Shown one piece after another: positions 26,825 through 35,319 of a DNA stretch of 64,000 nt (the first letter of the stretch is position 1; each line of letters opens with the position of its first letter). The notes under the pieces were generated by a model that searched no databases, was not told where the DNA came from, and saw nothing but the letters and a program-made list of their open reading frames with translations. Both the position numbers and the translations under genes were made by a program. Location: NCBI RefSeq assembly GCF_003858535.1, contig NZ_RQTJ01000010.1, positions 26,108 through 90,107 on the forward strand, given 5' to 3'. The DNA is from Paenimyroides viscosum (GTDB lineage Bacteria > Bacteroidota > Bacteroidia > Flavobacteriales > Flavobacteriaceae).

Positions 26825-27415
26825 TTATATATTTTTTTCAAATTTAGCGTATAATTTCCAAAAGCTTGGCAGGTTTTCGGTATTAAAATCTTCCGATTTC
26901 CATTCGTTCAGTTTTAAATTAATCGTTGTTTTGTTTTGATTGTAGATTCCAATAAAGATTTCGGTATTCGTTAAAAACATTCCTAAATGATTATCTAAGA
27001 TATGTAAAGTATCAATTTGTACTTGTTCAAAAAACAAAATAGTGTATTCGGGAATATCAACGTTTGCCGGTGAAGCAATTTCGTGCGTTAGTTCTAAAGC
27101 AATAAATTTATTAGAACTGTACATTGGAAAAGCAATAAGATCTAATTTCTGAACATCAAAAGTCCCTTCCTTAATATGATGAATGGCTTCGCGAGAAATA
27201 AACGGAATGTTTGCAAAGTTTTTTTGTAATTTCTTCTGACCTTCCTCGTTAAAATAGTCGTTAAAGTTTAAAATCTCGTTAACCGACAGTTGTTTTGTCA
27301 AAAGATGTTCTAACGGAATGCTAAAATAATTAGCAATTTTTATAATAATTTCTAATTTAGGTTCTGCTCGTAATTCTTCGTAAGACGAAATGTTTCCTCT
27401 TGTTAAGCGAAAATT
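26825..27415 (-). pseudogene. XRE-type regulator lacking its N-terminal end
   Basis: Read on the minus strand, the frame contains LTRGNISSYEELRAEPKL followed by EIIIKIANYFSIPLEHLLTK. This is the second half of an XRE helix-turn-helix that normally starts about 25-30 residues earlier. It is followed by about 155 residues with no known domain. The frame runs upstream to an in-frame TAA at about 27446-27448 but makes no HTH sense beyond about 27415. The DNA there instead encodes part of an outer-membrane protein on the other strand. A TTG at 27301 could start a shorter C-terminal product, so expression of the rest is possible. Confidence 0.7.
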
Positions 27416-27612
27416 TTGAAGGAAAATACAGTTATTGGAGTATTTTTAATCCGAATATTGGATACAAAGTTCAGCTGACTAAAAATTTAAGTTTAGATCC
27501 ATCGGTTGGTTTTAACTGGAAATGGGAAGTTAAAGGCAAAGGCGTTATTGACAACCAATACTTTGACAACTTTGTTTTTAAAGCCGGTGTTAAATTAGGT
27601 TATACTTTTTAA
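27400..27612 (+). pseudogene. C-terminal fragment of an outer-membrane beta-barrel protein
   Basis: About 67 residues read GKYSYWSIFNPNIGYKVQL, then two further amphipathic strands ending FVFKAGVKLGYTF. This is the typical C-terminal end of a small Bacteroidota outer-membrane barrel with a final Phe. No signal peptide or N-terminal barrel precedes it. The upstream DNA is the truncated XRE gene on the opposite strand. A TTG at 27400 is the only start codon near. A strong terminator follows, as expected for a true gene end. Confidence 0.7.
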
Positions 27613-27628
27613 TAAAAACACTATTCAA

Positions 27629-27668
27629 AAAAGTCTGTATCGTTTAAAATGATACAGACTTTTTATTT
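27629..27668 (+). terminator. Terminator after the barrel fragment
   Basis: The perfect 13-bp stem AAAAGTCTGTATC / GATACAGACTTTT (27629-27641 with 27651-27663) is followed by a T-rich tail. Confidence 0.88.
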
Positions 27669-27702
27669 ATATTTGAATTAAGCATAACTAAAAAACAGCA
27701 AA

Positions 27703-28422
27703 TTGAGAATTATTACATGGAACTGTAATGGTGCATTTAGGAAAAAATTCGAGCAATTATCATTTTTAGACGCAGATATTTACGTTATTCAAGAATGCGA
27801 AAACCCTAGTGAATCCAATGATTTACATTATAAGGAATGGTGTAAAAATTATATTTGGATTGGAGAAAATAAAAACAAAGGATTAGGAATATTTGCAAAG
27901 CCAGAAATAATACTTCAAAATCTTCCTTGGTCAAATAAATATCATGATCATTCTGTTAAATACTTTCTACCTTGTAGAGTAAACAATGATTTCGATTTAG
28001 TTGGAGTGTGGACGCATCAAAATAATTCTCCAAATTTTGGATATATAGGTCAACTATGGAAATATCTACAAATCAATAAAACTAATATGAATAGAACTAT
28101 TATTATTGGAGATTTTAATAGTAATTCTATTTGGGATCAGTGGGATATATGGTGGAATCATTCTGATGTTGTAAAAGAATTAAAAGAAATAGGAATAGAA
28201 AGTTTCTATCATAAAATGTCAAATGAAGATCAAGGAAAAGAAACTATACATACACTATACTTGCAAAGAAAATTTATAAGACCATACCATATTGATTATA
28301 TATTTGGACCTTCAAATTTTCAAGAGAAAATTAAAATGTTTGAAATTGGAAAATTCGATGATTGGATTAGTTTAAGTGACCATATGCCGATTATTTGTGA
28401 ATTCAATGAATTAAGTAAATAG
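27703..28422 (+). CDS. Endonuclease/exonuclease/phosphatase family protein, cytoplasmic
   Basis: This 239-residue protein shows the EEP fold without a signal peptide. Motifs are MRIITWNCNGAF at the N-terminus, VIQECE (metal-binding Glu), GDFNSNSIWD and LSDHMPIICEF (final Asp-His). It starts at TTG 27703, since the EEP N-terminal strand begins there and no ATG fits. Such short members cleave DNA or RNA or act as phosphodiesterases. The gene is more AT-rich than the OMP gene after it and sits just beyond the deletion-like junction, so it may have been acquired. Substrate unknown. Confidence 0.8.
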   Translation: MRIITWNCNGAFRKKFEQLSFLDADIYVIQECENPSESNDLHYKEWCKNYIWIGENKNKGLGIFAKPEIILQNLPWSNKYHDHSVKYFLPCRVNNDFDLVGVWTHQNNSPNFGYIGQLWKYLQINKTNMNRTIIIGDFNSNSIWDQWDIWWNHSDVVKELKEIGIESFYHKMSNEDQGKETIHTLYLQRKFIRPYHIDYIFGPSNFQEKIKMFEIGKFDDWISLSDHMPIICEFNELSK

Positions 28423-28496
28423 TTTTCGTAAACTTTAATAATCAAACTTTCAAGAATAAAATACACTATTTTTGATGTTTTGAAGTTATAACTTAC

Positions 28497-31400
28497 ATGA
28501 AACAGTTTTTTTGTTTTGTATGGTGTTTTTTAATTTTTTCTTTTGCCCATGCACAGGAAACAAATTCGCTGTACAAATCAAAAAAAATCATAACCGATTC
28601 TTTAACCACAACTGTTCATCTAGACAGCGTTGCGCTGAACAACACCTATTTTAAGATTGTCAACAATCAGGGAATCGATCTTGATACTGCAAATTACACG
28701 GTAGATTACAACAAAGCAACCCTTACATTTACACAACCTTTACAAGACACCCTAAGCGTTTCCTTTTTAAATTATCCCGATTTTTTAACCCGAACCTATG
28801 CTTTGTACGATACCAAACGTATCGTTCCGAATAAAGAAGGCGCGTATATTTTCTCGGTTCCCGAAAAACAGGCAACCACTTTTACGCCTTTTGATGGGTT
28901 GAATACTAACGGAAGTATTTCACGGGGAATTACCGTAGGAAACAATCAAAATCTGGTAACAAATTCCAATCTCGATTTGCAGATTGTCGGAAATTTATCA
29001 GATAAAATTCAAATTCGGGCATCGCTGCAAGACAGTAACGTTCCTTTGCAAAACGGCGGGTATTCACAAAAAATGGATGAGTTCGATCAGATCTTTATGG
29101 AACTTTTTTCGACTGATTGGAGCATTAAAGCCGGAGATTTGTTTTTAGAAAACAGAGCTTCCCGCTTTTTAAACTTCAACAAAAAAGTTCAGGGAATTTC
29201 GGGCACCGTAAAATTCGGAAACGACAAAAGCAAAACCACCATTGAAACCGCAGCTGCCTTGGTTCGCGGGCAATATGCAAAAAGCGAATTTGTTGGTCAG
29301 GAAGGAAATCAAGGTCCGTACAAATTAAAAGGAACTAACAATCAATTATATATTTTGATTATTTCGGGATCGGAATCGGTATATGTAAACGGACGAAAAC
29401 TCACTCGAGGCGAACAAAACGATTATGTGATTGATTATAATTCGGGCGAAATTCGCTTTACCACTCTTTTTCCGATTACTTCGGATATGCGTATTGTGGT
29501 AGAATATCAATATACCGACAGAAATTATGCGCGATTTTTAGGTTATGGCGGTATAAAACACGAACGCGAAAAATGGAATATTGCTGGATATGTTTATACC
29601 GAAACCGATATTAAAAATCAGCCTGTACAGCAAAATCTAAACAAAGAACAAGTCGATATTCTTAAACAAGCCGGTGACAGTCTGGCGTTAATGATGGCGC
29701 CGTCTGCGTATCCCGATACTTATTCAGAAAACAAAACGTTGTACAAAAAAGTCAGCCAAAATGGATACGAATTCTATCAGTATTCTAACACGCCAACCGA
29801 TACGTTGTATATGGTTTCGTTCAGTTATGTTGGTCCAAGCAACGGAAATTATCGTTTGGCAAATTCGTCGGGCGTTGGTAAAATTTATGAATTTATTGAA
29901 CCTGTAGATGGATTAAATCAGGGCGATTATGAACCGTTGATTCAGCTAATTGCGCCTACTCGTTTAACTTTGGCAACCGTTATGGGGCAATACAAACCGA
30001 AAGATTTTACGCAGGTAGATTTTGAATTTGGATTTAGCAACCACGATGAAAACTTGTTTTCGCCTATTGATGATGAAGATAATCAAGGAATTGCCGCCAA
30101 TGTAAATGCCACGCATCGAGTTTTGAACAATAAATGGAAGGTGGATGTTTTTGGAAATGTGCAGTTGGTAACAGAAAATTTCAAGACCATTGAACGCTTG
30201 TATTCTATTGAATTTGATCGGGATTGGAATGTTTCAAATACCTTCGGAAATCAATCGTTGCTGACCGTTGGATCTAAAGTTTCCCCGAATGATAATAGTT
30301 TTTTTACTTATCAATACAGCCGTTTAGAATACAGCAACAGCTACATTGGGCATAAACAGTCTTTGATTGGTAATTATCTGTACAAAAACTTCAACCTAAA
30401 CACTAATACCAGTTTTCTATCGGCAAAAGGCAGCGTTTACAATACCAATTTTATTCGAAGCAAAACACAGGCGGTTTACACAAAAGATAAAAATTGGGCA
30501 GGTTCGCGTTTAGATTTAGAAAATTATCAGGTAAAAGATGTTGCCACGCAGCAGTTTCAAACCTTATCACAAAAATACGCGCAAATTGATGCCTTTGTAG
30601 GTCGTGGCGATACGTTAAAAACCTATGTAGAATTGGGTTATACCTATCGGGTAAACGATTCGTTGCAGAATAATGTGTTGCGAAACGTTTCAAACGCGCA
30701 TTCGTTTTATGTAAAATCGCAATTGTTTAAAACCCAAACCAGCGATTTATCTGTTTACGCCAATTACCGTCGATTAAAATATACCGATACCGGTTTGGTA
30801 GAACCTACGCTGAATTCACGCATTGCATACAACGATCGTTATTTAAAAAACCTGATACAGACCAACACTATTTACGAAACCTCATCGGGTGCTGTGGCGC
30901 AGCAAGAATTTACCTATATTAAGGTTGATGCAGGTTTGGGAACCCACATGTGGAACGATTATAACGGCAACGGCATTCAGGAATTAGAAGAATTTGAAAT
31001 TGCGCCTTATCCCGATTTGGCTGAATATGTGCGGATGTTTTTACCGAATCAGAGTTTTGTAAAAACGCATCAAACCAAGTTAACGCAGGTTTTTAATTTC
31101 AACTTCAGTATTTGGCAGAACGAAAGTGGCTTTAAGAAATTTGCCAGTCAGTTTCATTTGCAATCGTCTTTTATTATCGATCGAAGTATTTTGAGAGATG
31201 GAAGCGGAATTGCTTGGAATCCTTTTGGATCTTCGTCTGATGAACTGGTTGCAGAAAATTCAAACATTCGTAATTCGATTTATTTCAACCGCGGGAAACA
31301 AAAATACACCACCATTTATTCGTTAATAAACAATCGGGCTAAAAACCTGATGAATTTTGGAAGTTTAGACAATAAAATCACCACACACCAAATACAGTTT

Positions 31401-31898
31401 CAGCATTTATTAAACAAGTGGTGGCTGGTGCAGTTAACCAATAAATTTGATAAGGTTGAAAGTATTTCAGAAAACTACGGATCTAAAAATTACCTGCTGA
31501 ATAATTTAAGCATCAATCCACGAATAAGTTATTTGTTTTCGCAAAATGCCCGAGTAGAATTATTTTACGAATGGAAAGATAAAAAGAATGTACAGGGAGA
31601 TCTAGAAACCTTGCAACAACACCGCATTGGAACTGCTTTTAACTGGAGTACCTCGCAAAAATTTACATTTAACGGCGAATTTTCGCTTTACAATAACAAA
31701 TTCTCGGGCAATCCGTTATCTGCTGTGGCATATCAAATGTTAGAAGGTTTGCAGCCCGGTAAAAATATCACATGGCGCTTACTTTTCCAAAGAAATTTAA
31801 CCAAGTATTTAGATGCAAACATAAGCTATCAAGGTAGAACCAGCGAAACCGCAAAAACCATTCATACAGGAAGTATTCAATTACGTGCGTTTTTTTAA
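28497..31898 (+). CDS. Giant outer-membrane protein of unknown function
   Basis: This 1133-residue secreted protein has a signal peptide ending FAHAQ (residue about 20). The N-terminal third has beta-sandwich-like repeats. A recognisable middle block (about residues 150-350) has GNLSDKIQIRASLQDSN, AGDLFLENRASRFLNFNKK and DYVIDYNSGEIRFTTLFPIT. The C-terminal two thirds are long alternating strands ending QLRAFF, typical of a large barrel. The middle block is reminiscent of SprA-type translocon proteins, but the protein is only half that size, so this is not an assignment. A small lipoprotein gene follows 39 bases later. Confidence 0.6.
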   Translation: MKQFFCFVWCFLIFSFAHAQETNSLYKSKKIITDSLTTTVHLDSVALNNTYFKIVNNQGIDLDTANYTVDYNKATLTFTQPLQDTLSVSFLNYPDFLTRTYALYDTKRIVPNKEGAYIFSVPEKQATTFTPFDGLNTNGSISRGITVGNNQNLVTNSNLDLQIVGNLSDKIQIRASLQDSNVPLQNGGYSQKMDEFDQIFMELFSTDWSIKAGDLFLENRASRFLNFNKKVQGISGTVKFGNDKSKTTIETAAALVRGQYAKSEFVGQEGNQGPYKLKGTNNQLYILIISGSESVYVNGRKLTRGEQNDYVIDYNSGEIRFTTLFPITSDMRIVVEYQYTDRNYARFLGYGGIKHEREKWNIAGYVYTETDIKNQPVQQNLNKEQVDILKQAGDSLALMMAPSAYPDTYSENKTLYKKVSQNGYEFYQYSNTPTDTLYMVSFSYVGPSNGNYRLANSSGVGKIYEFIEPVDGLNQGDYEPLIQLIAPTRLTLATVMGQYKPKDFTQVDFEFGFSNHDENLFSPIDDEDNQGIAANVNATHRVLNNKWKVDVFGNVQLVTENFKTIERLYSIEFDRDWNVSNTFGNQSLLTVGSKVSPNDNSFFTYQYSRLEYSNSYIGHKQSLIGNYLYKNFNLNTNTSFLSAKGSVYNTNFIRSKTQAVYTKDKNWAGSRLDLENYQVKDVATQQFQTLSQKYAQIDAFVGRGDTLKTYVELGYTYRVNDSLQNNVLRNVSNAHSFYVKSQLFKTQTSDLSVYANYRRLKYTDTGLVEPTLNSRIAYNDRYLKNLIQTNTIYETSSGAVAQQEFTYIKVDAGLGTHMWNDYNGNGIQELEEFEIAPYPDLAEYVRMFLPNQSFVKTHQTKLTQVFNFNFSIWQNESGFKKFASQFHLQSSFIIDRSILRDGSGIAWNPFGSSSDELVAENSNIRNSIYFNRGKQKYTTIYSLINNRAKNLMNFGSLDNKITTHQIQFQHLLNKWWLVQLTNKFDKVESISENYGSKNYLLNNLSINPRISYLFSQNARVELFYEWKDKKNVQGDLETLQQHRIGTAFNWSTSQKFTFNGEFSLYNNKFSGNPLSAVAYQMLEGLQPGKNITWRLLFQRNLTKYLDANISYQGRTSETAKTIHTGSIQLRAFF

Positions 31899-31937
31899 AC
31901 AAAATGTGTATATTTGTTTCTTTAACAGATCAAAATC

Positions 31938-32435
31938 ATGAAAAAAATAACAATTATTGCATTGTTTGCTGCTTTAGGAATGGTTTCTTGTAACGACAAA
32001 AAAGCAGAAGCTACAACTACTACAACAGATACTACAGCTACAACAGATGCTGCGCCGGTAGATCCGCATGCAGGTCATAATCATGCACCAGGTGAAGGTC
32101 ACGACCATGATCATGGAGCAACTACAGAAGCTACAGAAGTTGCAGTAGGTATGAATCCGGCTCACGGACAACCAGGTCACCGTTGCGACATTCCGGTAGG
32201 AGCACCATTAAATTCACCTCCAGGTCAAGGAGCAGGACAAACTGCTGCACCAGCAGCGCAACCAAGCCAAGGTGGCTTTTTAGGTGGTGGAGACGCTCAA
32301 GCACAAGCTCCGGCTCAACAACAAGCAGCAGCACCTAAACAAGAAACTGCTCCGGGAATGAAAGGAAAACCAAATCCAGCACACGGACAACCAGGTCACC
32401 GTTGCGATATTTCTGTTGGTCAACCGTTACCGTAA
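31938..32435 (+). CDS. His-rich lipoprotein with duplicated NPAHGQPGHRCDI motif
   Basis: This is a 165-residue lipoprotein with lipobox MVSC near residue 18, then a Thr/Ala-rich linker. A His cluster (about 44-58, HAGHNHAPGEGHDHDHG) is a likely metal-binding site. The motif NPAHGQPGHRCDIPVGAPL (about 73-91) is repeated at the C-terminus as NPAHGQPGHRCDISVGQPL, separated by a Gln/Ala/Pro-rich stretch. Each copy has two His and one Cys. A TATATTTG box lies at 31909-31916. It may bind metals in the envelope, but no function is established. Confidence 0.7.
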   Translation: MKKITIIALFAALGMVSCNDKKAEATTTTTDTTATTDAAPVDPHAGHNHAPGEGHDHDHGATTEATEVAVGMNPAHGQPGHRCDIPVGAPLNSPPGQGAGQTAAPAAQPSQGGFLGGGDAQAQAPAQQQAAAPKQETAPGMKGKPNPAHGQPGHRCDISVGQPLP

Positions 32436-32450
32436 TTTAGTTTTGGATTC

Positions 32451-32488
32451 TAGATAATAGAAGATAGATAATAGAAGATAGATATTAG
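32451..32488. repeat. Short tandem repeat, 14-base unit
   Basis: About 2.7 copies of tagataatagaaga lie just after the His-rich lipoprotein gene. It is too short for a CRISPR array; probably slippage-derived. Confidence 0.6.
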
Positions 32489-32490
32489 AC

Positions 32491-32530
32491 AAACCTGCAA
32501 GATTTTTGAAATCTTGTAGGTTTTTTTTAT
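32491..32530 (+). terminator. Terminator after the His-rich lipoprotein gene
   Basis: The 15-bp stem with one wobble pair, AAACCTGCAAGATTT / AAATCTTGTAGGTTT (32491-32505 with 32509-32523), is followed by a T-run. Confidence 0.88.
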
Positions 32531-32734
32531 TCTATTCGGCGGTTCCACTTCTCTCACAGAACGGACTTTGTCATTCAGAACGAAACGGTAGCGGAGTGAA
32601 GAATCTATGTTATTCTATTAGTTATATATTTTTCATTATGAGATTACTTCGTCAGTCCGCAAGTTCGAGTCCGAAATAACAAAATACGTTAATAACTTTT
32701 GACTTTCGACTTTAAAAACTTTAAGACTAAAATT

Positions 32735-32832
32735 GCGTTAGGGATTGCAGCGGCATCCTTTTATAGGTGGCTGAGGTACTCGAAGCCCCGATAAAAGATA
32801 CAGCGAAAAGCCCGACCGAAGGGAACGCCCAA
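32735..32832 (+). ncRNA. Structured repeat element, possible small RNA or mobile repeat
   Basis: This 98-base GC-rich segment stands out from AT-rich flanks. Nested pairings are visible: GCGTT with AACGC (32735-32739 / 32826-32830), TTTTAT with ATAAAA (32761-32766 / 32793-32798), and GGCTGAG with CTC..AGCC at the tip. A second small hairpin CCC-GACCGAA-GGG lies at about 32813-32825. I recall near-identical segments in many flavobacterial genomes, from memory only. It may be a structured RNA or a dispersed repeat. Confidence 0.45.
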
Positions 32833-32897
32833 ATACAACTTATTTATTTTATGTATCCTTGTTTTTATGTATTTTTGTAGCTTGAAAACTTGATACA

Positions 32898-34967
32898 ATG
32901 ATTCAAAATCCTAAAAGATATACCATTACAGCGGCTTTGCCATACACCAACGGACCTATACATATAGGACATTTGGCGGGCGTTTACGTTCCTGCCGATA
33001 TTTACGCTCGTTTTTTACGCCTTCAAAATAAAGATGTTGCTTTTATCTGTGGTTCGGATGAACACGGAGTTGCAATTTCAATGAAAGCCAAAAAAGAAGG
33101 CATTTCTCCGCAAGAGGTTATTGATAAATACAATAAAATCATTACGGATTCTTTTCATGAATTTGGTATTTCGTTTGATAATTATTCGCGGACTTCGGGT
33201 AAAATTCACCACGATACAGCATCTGATTTTTTTAGAAAACTGTATGATGACGGTAAGTTTATCGAAGAAGTTACCGAACAGTTGTACGATGCCGAAGCAG
33301 ATCAGTTTTTGGCAGATCGATTTGTTACGGGAACTTGCCCTAAATGTAGTAGTGAAGGTGCTTATGGTGACCAATGTGAAAAATGTGGTACCTCATTAAA
33401 CGCTACCGATCTAATTAATCCAAAATCAACCATAACAGGTTCAACGCCGGTTTTAAGAGAAACCAAACACTGGTTTTTACCTTTAGATCAGTACGATACG
33501 TTTTTACGTGAGTGGATTTTAGAAGGACATAAAAACGATTGGAAACCAAATGTTTACGGACAAGTAAAATCTTGGTTAGACGACGGTTTGAAACCAAGAG
33601 CAGTAACCCGCGATTTAGATTGGGGGATTGATGTGCCTGTTGATGGTGCCGAAGGCAAAAAACTGTATGTTTGGTTTGATGCACCTATTGGTTACATTTC
33701 ATCGACCAAAGAATGGGCTGCTCGCGAAGGTAAAGATTGGGAGCCTTATTGGAAAGATCAAGACACCAAATTGGTTCATTTTATTGGGAAAGATAATATT
33801 GTTTTTCACTGTATTATTTTCCCGGCTATGTTAAAGGCAGAAGGCAGCTATATTTTACCTGATAACGTGCCTGCAAATGAGTTTTTAAATTTAGAAGGAA
33901 ATAAATTATCGACTTCTAAAAACTGGGCAGTTTGGCTGAATGAATATTTAATCGATTTCCCTGAAAAACAAGATGTGCTGCGTTATACTTTAACGGCAAA
34001 TGCACCCGAAACCAAAGACAACGACTTTACATGGAAAGATTTCCAGGCTAGAAATAATAACGAATTGGTTGCTATTTTCGGAAATTTCATTAACCGCGTA
34101 GTGGTTTTAACCAATAAATATTACAACGGAATTATTCCTGCGCCTAATACTTTTAACGAGGTTGATGAACAAACGTTGGCAGAATTAAAAGCATATCCGG
34201 CAGTAATTGAAAGTTCAATTGAACGCTACCGTTTCCGCGAAGCATTGGGAGAATTAATGAATGTGGCACGTTTAGGAAATAAATATTTAGCTGACGAAGA
34301 GCCTTGGAAACTGATTAAAACCGATGAAGATCGCGTTAAAACACAAATGTATGTAGCATTGCAAATTGCTGCAGCGTTATCTACTTTGGCAGAACCATTT
34401 TTACCATTTTCGGCAGCGAAACTAAAAAATATGTTGAATGTTACATCGAGCGAAGTCGAGATGTCTTGGAACAAAGTTGCAGAAACATCAGATTTAATTC
34501 CTGCAGGTCACCAAATTGGTCAGGCTGAATTATTGTTTGCAAAGATCGAAGACGAAGAAATTCAAAAACAAATAGATAAATTGGAAGCTACAAAACTAGC
34601 AAATGCAGCCGAAGCAAAAACGGCAGAACCACAAAAGGAAACCACACAGTTCGAAGATTTTGCAAAGATCGATTTACGTGTAGGAACTATTATTGAAGCC
34701 GAAAAAATGCCAAAAGCAAACAAATTACTGGTTTTAAAGGTTGATACAGGTATCGATGTTCGTACCATTGTTTCAGGAATTGCCGAACATTTTACTCCAG
34801 AAGAAGTAATTGGCAAACAAGTTACCGTTTTAGTAAACTTGGCTCCAAGAGCATTACGTGGCGTGAACAGCGAAGGAATGTTGTTACTAACCGAAACCAA
34901 AGAAGGTAAATTGGTATTTGTAAACCCTGATGAAGCCGGAGTTTACAACGGAGCTACAATTGGATAA
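32898..34967 (+). CDS. metG: Methionyl-tRNA synthetase
   Basis: This enzyme charges tRNA-Met with methionine in the cytoplasm. The 689-residue protein has the HIGH motif (HIGH at residues 22-25) and a zinc knuckle with the two Cys pairs CPKC and CEKC at about 145-165. The KMSKS-type loop KLSTSKNW lies at about 335-345. The C-terminal tRNA-binding EMAP-like domain (about 585-689) shows [15 protein letters not shown]. The linker at 550-585 is charged and helical. Length and domain order are normal. It is a single-gene unit with a strong terminator downstream. Confidence 0.97.
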   Translation: MIQNPKRYTITAALPYTNGPIHIGHLAGVYVPADIYARFLRLQNKDVAFICGSDEHGVAISMKAKKEGISPQEVIDKYNKIITDSFHEFGISFDNYSRTSGKIHHDTASDFFRKLYDDGKFIEEVTEQLYDAEADQFLADRFVTGTCPKCSSEGAYGDQCEKCGTSLNATDLINPKSTITGSTPVLRETKHWFLPLDQYDTFLREWILEGHKNDWKPNVYGQVKSWLDDGLKPRAVTRDLDWGIDVPVDGAEGKKLYVWFDAPIGYISSTKEWAAREGKDWEPYWKDQDTKLVHFIGKDNIVFHCIIFPAMLKAEGSYILPDNVPANEFLNLEGNKLSTSKNWAVWLNEYLIDFPEKQDVLRYTLTANAPETKDNDFTWKDFQARNNNELVAIFGNFINRVVVLTNKYYNGIIPAPNTFNEVDEQTLAELKAYPAVIESSIERYRFREALGELMNVARLGNKYLADEEPWKLIKTDEDRVKTQMYVALQIAAALSTLAEPFLPFSAAKLKNMLNVTSSEVEMSWNKVAETSDLIPAGHQIGQAELLFAKIEDEEIQKQIDKLEATKLANAAEAKTAEPQKETTQFEDFAKIDLRVGTIIEAEKMPKANKLLVLKVDTGIDVRTIVSGIAEHFTPEEVIGKQVTVLVNLAPRALRGVNSEGMLLLTETKEGKLVFVNPDEAGVYNGATIG

Positions 34968-34985
34968 TTTCATTATATTATAAGT

Positions 34986-35020
34986 AAAAACGCAAACCAA
35001 ATGGTTTGCGTTTTTTTGTT
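34986..35020 (+). terminator. Terminator after metG
   Basis: The perfect 14-bp stem AAAAACGCAAACCA / TGGTTTGCGTTTTT (34986-34999 with 35002-35015) has an AA loop and a T-run. Confidence 0.9.
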
Positions 35021-35024
35021 TGTA

Positions 35025-35319
35025 ATGTCGTTTTGAACTTGACATATTATATTTTCTGGTTAGACTGTCATTCCGGACTTGATCCGGAATCACATCCAGA
35101 AATTATAAAATATTTATACTCATGATGAGAAGCTGACCCGAGCTTGCGAACAGAACGAAGTTAAACGAGTTCAGCTTGACAAATACACTCTATTTTAATG
35201 CTGATTAAAAGACTCTTCACTACGCTTTCGCTTCGTTCTGAATGACAAAGAAATGTGACATTTCGAACATAATGAAGAATCTAAAATCTCTATACTCATT
35301 ACTTATATCTAAAAACTTT
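35025..35319. repeat. Intergenic repeat cluster after metG
   Basis: No gene is seen. An inverted repeat ATTCCGGA / TCCGGAAT (35070-35077 with 35083-35090) lies within a GTCATTCCGGACTTGATC-type unit. Farther on, copies of a motif tcgttctgaatgacaaag / cataatgaagaatct (35230-35282) echo the one before metG (about 32570-32610) in opposite order. The segments look like dispersed repeats flanking metG on both sides. Confidence 0.55.

Larger units (their letters stand above)
32436..32897. other. 462-base intergenic region before metG
   Basis: No gene is seen. In order it holds the short tandem repeat, the terminator above, a repeat-like segment with cattcagaacgaaacggtag and gaagaatct (32571-32610), a structured element at 32735-32832, and the metG promoter region (TATTTTTG at 32872-32879). 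Confidence 0.6.

Noticed and set aside
32451..32488. Tandem repeat as a possible CRISPR array
   Set aside because: The unit is 14 bases with no spacers and there are no cas genes; it is a short direct repeat.
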